A stretch of 5,236 nucleotides of DNA from an uncultured Rhodospirillales bacterium (GTDB taxonomy: Bacteria > Pseudomonadota > Alphaproteobacteria > Rhodospirillales > Casp-alpha2): NCBI GenBank assembly GCA_938074585.1, contig CALJEW010000333.1, forward strand, positions 1 to 5,236, in the 5' to 3' direction. Numbering within the stretch: position 1 is the stretch's first letter; every line of letters begins with the position of its first letter. Shown in pieces: positions 1-3,651 of the stretch. Position numbers and translations under genes: made by a program. The notes under the pieces were generated by a model. That model was not told the origin of the DNA. It searched no databases and worked only from the letters and a program-made list of their open reading frames with translations.

Positions 1-58
1 ACGGATGTGAGGCTTTGGGTATCTTATTAATCAATTTTCTGTTCTTATAAGTAGTGCA

Positions 59-280
59 TTAAAACCATCTCAGTACACCAATCACTCCTGCTGTTGCGTA
101 AAAAAACTGTAAAAGTAAAATCCCATAATGTTTGCCAAAAAATGCCCAGAACCCTATTGAAACTGCCGAAACCAATAACAAAGAAAACCCTAAAACTTCA
201 TTTCCTGTATTGGATGCAACTAACATCGAATACGCAATTGCAGTAAGCACACCAAACCACTCAAGAGATTTTTTTTTCAT
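59..280 (-). CDS. Small three-helix inner-membrane protein, possibly PnuC/SemiSWEET-like half-transporter
   Basis: This is a 73-residue, very hydrophobic protein with three predicted membrane helices, at about residues 8-23, 29-48 and 52-70, after a short basic start (Met followed by three Lys). The loop between helices 2 and 3 carries Gly-Lys-His-Tyr, and the protein ends Leu-Arg-Trp-Phe. By eye, the last helix (Tyr52, Leu-Leu-Gln-Phe-Phe-Tyr at 56-61, Gly65 and Gly68, Arg-Trp at 71-72) resembles the Y...LQ..F....G...W pattern of one half of the PnuC nicotinamide-riboside transporters. Three helices is the size of a SemiSWEET-type half-transporter. Transport function and substrate are inference; similar small alphaproteobacterial proteins are usually left as uncharacterised. 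The start is fixed by an in-frame stop four codons upstream, although no clear Shine-Dalgarno is visible. Codons 2-4 form a run of nine A on the coding strand. It stands alone, with no partner gene on its strand in the window. Confidence 0.75.
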   Translation of the reverse strand: MKKKSLEWFGVLTAIAYSMLVASNTGNEVLGFSLLLVSAVSIGFWAFFGKHYGILLLQFFYATAGVIGVLRWF

Positions 281-319
281 ACAGCAACTTTAGCAGAAGT
301 TCCGTGGAATGGAATATTT

Positions 320-562
320 ATGATACTTGTAATGATACCACTGATGTTGGTTTGGTTGTGGGTAATATACTGTAGTGTGAAGCTCAATTCGGATACGCAA
401 TGACATAACCTTCAAATATTACTCAAGTTACCCGTGGTGTAAGATCAACTCATATGGAATGATCCTAAGAATAAGAGTTTGGAATCCGAGCTAAAAGAAG
501 GTAATACCAAGTTTTTATTAGTAGATGATTTCCGAGATAAAGATGTAAAAAAAAAGAAATGA
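320..562 (+). pseudogene. Possible decayed gene or very short membrane-protein ORF
   Basis: An ATG at 320 follows GGAA at 311-314 (5-base spacing). It opens a 27-codon ORF ending at TGA 401-403, whose first about 18 residues form a plausible single membrane helix (Val, Leu, Ile and Trp-rich) followed by a polar tail. The same frame resumes after a second stop (TAA 440-442). It then encodes a further 39 codons to TGA 560-562, with a protein-like Asp/Lys/Glu-rich composition (for example WNDPKNKSLESELKEGN and KFLLVDDFRDKD). Between them, a different plus frame (about 402-458) also reads like protein (DITFKYYSSYPWCKINSYG). One reading is a membrane-anchored protein of about 80 residues broken by two indels. 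The other is an intact 27-residue small membrane protein followed by unrelated DNA. No family is recognised. Coincidence cannot be excluded in AT-rich DNA. Confidence 0.25.
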
Positions 563-571
563 GTGGATTGA

Positions 572-587
572 TTTAGTGTAAACTAAA
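572..587. repeat. Perfect 6-bp inverted repeat with a 4-base GTAA centre
   Basis: TTTAGT (572-577) and ACTAAA (582-587) are exact reverse complements around GTAA. As RNA this would be a short weak hairpin closed by a GNRA-type tetraloop. No T-run follows, so it does not resemble an intrinsic terminator. It lies about 215 bases upstream of the exported six-cysteine protein and could be a protein-binding site. With only A-T pairs and two G-C pairs, chance is a fair explanation. Confidence 0.3.
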
Positions 588-802
588 CCCATGATAACGA
601 GACAATTCCGTCACTATGGAATAAGCATTTATAAGACAATAACAATTGGCTTTAAGTTTCTTATGTACCTTAATAACAACAAACAATCGCCTTCTGATTT
701 AAATCATTGTATCACCATAATGTTTTTTGATAATTTCAATCAAATCTTATTAGTGTGTTTCCACTACAAGTACGTGTGGTTTAACGAATACGTAGGCAAG
801 CG

Positions 803-1165
803 ATGATTTACAGGAGAGTTGTCAGGATTTTTATGGGCTCTGGGCTGCTTATTTGTGGTCTATTTGGCGTTGTTTCTGCTGCAGAACAGAATCAAAAATC
901 AGAATGCTCCTTGAAATTTGAACAATGTTTACAAAAATGTGATGACGATTTTGGGGAACAAGTCGCACAACATACCGCATGTGTTCCCGTTTGCTCTGGG
1001 AAATTTGTAATCTGTGATGCGGGTTTTGCCTATGACAAAGCTAAACCATGGATCGAAGATCAAGCGAAAAAGACGAAAAGAAATTTAGATCAATTCATTG
1101 AAAAGTACGGCACGAAGGATCAAACCCCAGATCCACAAAAAAAAACAGATAGTAACAGCATTTAA
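803..1165 (+). CDS. Exported protein with six mirror-symmetric cysteines (predicted disulfide-stapled helical hairpin)
   Basis: This 120-residue protein is not a recognised family. Residues 1-27 form a classical signal peptide: a basic start with Arg4, Arg5 and Arg8, a hydrophobic core at 9-24, and a Ser-Ala-Ala cleavage site before Glu28. It should therefore act in the periplasm or outside. The mature part has Cys35, 42, 46, 60, 64 and 71, spaced x6, x3, x13, x3, x6. Pairing 46-60, 42-64 and 35-71 gives three nested bonds across an antiparallel helix pair. The tail from about 76 is charged and helical-looking (Lys/Glu/Asp-rich), ending in a polar Pro, Lys and Asp-rich segment with a nine-A tract. 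ATG 803 is preferred over the internal ATG at 833, since only the longer form carries the basic n-region; TAGG at 793-796 is a weak ribosome site. A glycosyltransferase follows 49 bases downstream with no terminator between, so they may be co-transcribed. The fold is inference and the function is unknown. Confidence 0.85.
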   Translation: MIYRRVVRIFMGSGLLICGLFGVVSAAEQNQKSECSLKFEQCLQKCDDDFGEQVAQHTACVPVCSGKFVICDAGFAYDKAKPWIEDQAKKTKRNLDQFIEKYGTKDQTPDPQKKTDSNSI

Positions 1166-1200
1166 TCTTGGGTCTTAACTCTCATTACTCAACATCTTTT

Positions 1201-1206
1201 AGGTGA
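1201..1206 (+). promoter_or_regulatory. Shine-Dalgarno site that fixes the glycosyltransferase start
   Basis: AGGTGA lies 8 bases upstream of ATG 1215. An in-frame GTG at 1203 is formed by part of this same site, so it is more likely ribosome-binding sequence than a start codon. This shortens the protein by four residues relative to the longest reading. Confidence 0.6.
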
Positions 1207-1214
1207 TAGCAACA

Positions 1215-1889
1215 ATGATTCCTGTCTTTATTGGCTTTGATGCCCGCGAAAACATCGCTTTTCATGTTTTGTCTGAAAGCATCCATTCCCGTGCATCTCA
1301 GCCTGTCTCTATTACCCCAGTATCGTTATCTCAATTGGGTGATTTGATGTGGCGTAAAAAAGACGCTCTTCAATCCACTGACTTTTCTTTTTCCCGCTTT
1401 CTAGTTCCTTACTTATCCAATTTTAACGGGTGGGCGATCTTCATGGATTGCGACATGCTTGTTTTAGATGACATTGCTGAGTTATGGAAATTACGGGATG
1501 ACCGATTTGTGGTACAGGTTGTAAAACATGATCACCAACCGAAAGAAACAACCAAGTTTTTAGGTACGCCACAAACCACTTACGAAAAGAAAAACTGGTC
1601 CAGTGTAATGCTATTTAACTGTGCCAAATGCACAATCTTATCACCAGAATATGTAAACACAGCATCTGGATTGGACCTACACCGCTTTAACTGGCTAGAA
1701 AGTGAAGAGTTAATCGGCGAGATTCCCCATCGCTGGAACCATCTTGTTGCTTATGACGCGCCTGTTGCAACGGACCAAATCTCAAATCTTCATTACACCA
1801 TCGGTGGCCCTTATTTTAATGACTATAAAGAAACTGAATATGCCAAAGAATGGTTCGAGGCGCGTGAAGCGGTTTTGAAGTGTGAATAA
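1215..1889 (+). CDS. Small DxD glycosyltransferase (GT-A fold, GT8-like)
   Basis: This 224-residue enzyme should transfer a sugar from a nucleotide-sugar donor; donor and acceptor are unknown. It opens with a beta-strand and the family-style IPVFIGFDARE (2-12). It then has Phe-Ser-Arg-Phe-Leu-Val-Pro-Tyr-Leu (59-67) and the metal/nucleotide-binding Asp-Cys-Asp (78-80) in a hydrophobic context (AIFMDCDMLVLDD). Next come Asn-Trp-Ser-Ser-Val-Met-Leu-Phe-Asn-Cys (127-136), Leu-His-Arg-Phe-Asn-Trp-Leu (155-161), Ile-Pro-His-Arg-Trp-Asn-His-Leu (170-177) and a C-terminal Leu-His-Tyr-Thr-Ile-Gly-Gly-Pro (192-199). In GT8-type enzymes the His near this last position helps bind the metal. The motif set matches, from memory, a family of about 230 residues seen in marine bacteria and phages, so the gene looks complete. 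There is no signal peptide or membrane helix, so it is cytoplasmic. It converges on the TPR-glycosyltransferase, leaving 16 bases between stops. Confidence 0.85.
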   Translation: MIPVFIGFDARENIAFHVLSESIHSRASQPVSITPVSLSQLGDLMWRKKDALQSTDFSFSRFLVPYLSNFNGWAIFMDCDMLVLDDIAELWKLRDDRFVVQVVKHDHQPKETTKFLGTPQTTYEKKNWSSVMLFNCAKCTILSPEYVNTASGLDLHRFNWLESEELIGEIPHRWNHLVAYDAPVATDQISNLHYTIGGPYFNDYKETEYAKEWFEAREAVLKCE

Positions 1890-1905
1890 CGCTTAAAGAA
1901 GTTAC

Positions 1906-3651
1906 CTAAATTTTAAAATTTTGAAGCCTTTTTTTCACGGCCTCAACTACATAGGGCGTATCGTCTTCTGTTCGCTTGCGGATCACTTCAACACAGCTAT
2001 ACCACGGGCTATCCGTGCGATCCATTAACCAGCGCTGCATAGGTGCGGAACCCAGCAACACCAAAGTCGGTACACCTAATGCGCCTGCCATGTGAACGGT
2101 TGTGTTTGAAACTGAAATGACCAGATCAAGGGCCGCTATTTGAGAGGCAAAATCATCTAAACTTTGCATTTGATCCACGTCTTGATCATGGATTAGATTA
2201 AATCCTGTAACCTCTTCAAAGGCTTGGCGTTCCAGAGCTTTTTCACCGTATTGCAAATCAACAAATTGCACTCCAGACACTTCAAACAGCGGCTTCAGGT
2301 CCATCAAAGACATCGATTTAGAAAGTCCTCGTCCATCAGAGCTATACCACGCGATACCTACAATTAAGTCGTTTCCAGATTCATACTTTTTTCTAAATTT
2401 TTGAGTTTTCTTTTTATCACTCCGTAAAAATGATTCACCATCCCCGAAGGACGCCTCATTTTTCCGCAAATGCTGCCCCAAACTGGCAATGGGGGTTTGA
2501 TAATCAAAATCTATATTTTGCAACTCAGCGTCCGGTGGCGTAGATCGGGGGAAGCATTTCATACCCGTCATTGAACGTTCAAATAATGGAACCAAACGCG
2601 CATCCATCTCAAACGCTACATCAGCACCTAGTGCCATCACATCGAAAAGCATCGTTGCGTATAACACCTCATCGCCAACACCTTGTTCTCCCCAAATCAG
2701 TATTTTTTTACCCTTCAAAGGCTCTCCGTTCCATTCCGCTTGAGTAAACGGGCGTCGGTGCTGGTTTGGCAATCCCCATCGAGCTTCATAATATTTCCAC
2801 GCATCTGGCCAATTTTCTTGGTAAAAACATAAGATACTAAACGCGATTTGCGCTTGGGTATTATCGGCATCTAACTCTAATGCTTTTCTGGTCATTAGCT
2901 CCGCCTCTTCAAGGCGCATCATTGCACCGAGTGCGTAGCCTTTTAGCGTAAGAATTTCAGCATCTTGAAGTCCGGCAGAAATAGCATCATCAGCAAGCGA
3001 CAATGCCTCTTCCCACTTTTGCGCATTCATAAGGCATTCACCAAGCATTCTGTACCCATCTATAAACTGATCATTTGCATCAATCAGCCTTCTATAAATA
3101 TTTTCTGAATCTTTAAATTTTTCTTGAGCGGTGAGGACTTCTGCTAAGTTCAACTGCGTCGTCAGATCATCCGGGCGATAGATCAAACTATCACGATATG
3201 CTTTTTCAGATTTTTCCCAGTCTTCATTCTTTTGTAACGCAGAGCCTAAATTATAGAAGGTACCAGGGTTTCTAGCATCATTTAATAAGGCACGTCGATA
3301 GGACGCAATCGCTTCATCCAGTTGCCCCATTTCAGACAATGCGGTTCCTAACACATCACAAAGATCTGCTGAATTTGGCTCTGCACTTAACCCTTTTTTA
3401 AAATAACTAATGGCGTTGCTAAAGTTGCGCTGATTAAGTGAAATCATACCCCGCAGCTGAAACAGATGTGCAGATTCAGGTGCAGATGCAATTAAATGAT
3501 CAGCTTTAAGAGCAGCATCTACAAAGGAGCCCTCTTGGAATGCCTGTAACGCTTCATTAAAAAGTTGCTGCGCTGCCATTGCTGGCATCGCCTTGCGACT
3601 GCTGCCTGCCCGCTTATTTTTTTTTGCTAAGCGCCGCTCTTTTCTACTCAT
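1906..3651 (-). CDS. TPR-repeat glycosyltransferase with GT9-like (GT-B) C-terminal domain
   Basis: A 581-residue two-part protein. After a strongly basic start (residues 1-20) come about seven TPR units, roughly 27-60, 61-94, 95-128, 129-162, 163-196, 197-230 and 231-264, plus a partial unit into the linker Trp-Lys-Tyr-Tyr-Glu-Ala-Arg-Trp (285-292). The catalytic half starts at about 306 (EWNGEPLKGKKILIWGEQGVGDE), with the Gly-Glu-Gln-Gly-Val-Gly-Asp loop (321-327) typical of TPR-linked GT9/heptosyltransferase-like enzymes. Later family marks are VGIAWYSSDGRG (431-442), VDLQYG (464-469), the nucleotide-sugar site SVSNTTVHMAGALGVPT (513-529) with His520, and the terminal RWLMDRTDSPWY (540-551). 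TPRs usually bind a protein partner or acceptor, so it may glycosylate a protein; donor and acceptor are unknown. No signal peptide is present. The start has a strong ribosome site (GGAG, 6 bases upstream) and overlaps the upstream sulfotransferase stop by 8 bases, implying translational coupling. A nine-A tract lies at codons 9-12. Confidence 0.9.
   Translation of the reverse strand: MSRKERRLAKKNKRAGSSRKAMPAMAAQQLFNEALQAFQEGSFVDAALKADHLIASAPESAHLFQLRGMISLNQRNFSNAISYFKKGLSAEPNSADLCDVLGTALSEMGQLDEAIASYRRALLNDARNPGTFYNLGSALQKNEDWEKSEKAYRDSLIYRPDDLTTQLNLAEVLTAQEKFKDSENIYRRLIDANDQFIDGYRMLGECLMNAQKWEEALSLADDAISAGLQDAEILTLKGYALGAMMRLEEAELMTRKALELDADNTQAQIAFSILCFYQENWPDAWKYYEARWGLPNQHRRPFTQAEWNGEPLKGKKILIWGEQGVGDEVLYATMLFDVMALGADVAFEMDARLVPLFERSMTGMKCFPRSTPPDAELQNIDFDYQTPIASLGQHLRKNEASFGDGESFLRSDKKKTQKFRKKYESGNDLIVGIAWYSSDGRGLSKSMSLMDLKPLFEVSGVQFVDLQYGEKALERQAFEEVTGFNLIHDQDVDQMQSLDDFASQIAALDLVISVSNTTVHMAGALGVPTLVLLGSAPMQRWLMDRTDSPWYSCVEVIRKRTEDDTPYVVEAVKKRLQNFKI
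1908..1921. repeat. 14-bp AT-only perfect palindrome at the convergent gene junction
   Basis: AAATTTTAAAATTT is its own reverse complement and lies at the end of the TPR-glycosyltransferase gene, where the two convergent genes meet. On the plus strand it is followed 7 bases later by a T7 run (1929-1935). It has no G-C pairs, so it would make a very weak terminator hairpin. No better terminator is visible at this junction. Confidence 0.3.
3611..3633 (-). repeat. Inverted repeat enclosing a nine-base poly-A tract near the start of the TPR-glycosyltransferase
   Basis: CGCTTA (3611-3616) and TAAGCG (3628-3633) are perfect reverse complements around an 11-base loop that contains T9 (3617-3625), which reads as A9 in the coding strand. 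In the mRNA this would be a small hairpin at codons 7-14 with an A-rich loop. It lies inside coding sequence for the basic N-terminus (Ala-Lys-Lys-Asn-Lys-Arg), so it may simply reflect codon choice. Confidence 0.35.

Larger units (their letters stand above)
281..802. other. 522-base gene-poor region between divergent genes
   Basis: No confident gene lies here. The stretch is AT-rich and separates the minus-strand membrane protein from the plus-strand exported protein, so promoters for both should lie inside it. I could not identify a convincing -35/-10 pair for either. The first half (about 320-562) holds protein-like fragments on the plus strand, listed separately. A perfect inverted repeat sits at 572-587. 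The second half (591-802) is open in one plus frame, but the predicted peptide is rich in Phe, Asn, Ile, Tyr and Lys, has no ribosome binding site, and looks like translated noncoding DNA. No terminator-type hairpin with a T-run was seen. Confidence 0.6.

Noticed and set aside
1..50. Tail of a plus-strand gene entering from the left
   Set aside because: Two frames are open for 9 and 15 codons before stops, too short to show coding or recognise a family.
591..806. 71-codon plus-strand open frame whose stop overlaps the ATG of the exported protein
   Set aside because: It has no ribosome site and no recognisable motif. Its composition (Phe, Asn, Ile, Tyr, Lys-rich) is expected from translated AT-rich intergenic DNA. 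The ATGA overlap alone is not enough.
833..835. Internal ATG as the start of the exported protein, with AGGA at 824-827
   Set aside because: It would remove Arg4, Arg5 and Arg8 and leave a signal peptide with no positive n-region. The upstream ATG gives a complete signal peptide.
1203..1214. GTG start four codons upstream of the glycosyltransferase ATG
   Set aside because: The GTG is part of the AGGTGA ribosome site for ATG 1215, and the family-like N-terminus begins at that ATG.
1867..1894. AAGCG/CGCTT inverted repeat as a terminator between the convergent genes
   Set aside because: The stem is only 5 bp with an 18-base loop and no adjoining T-run on either strand.
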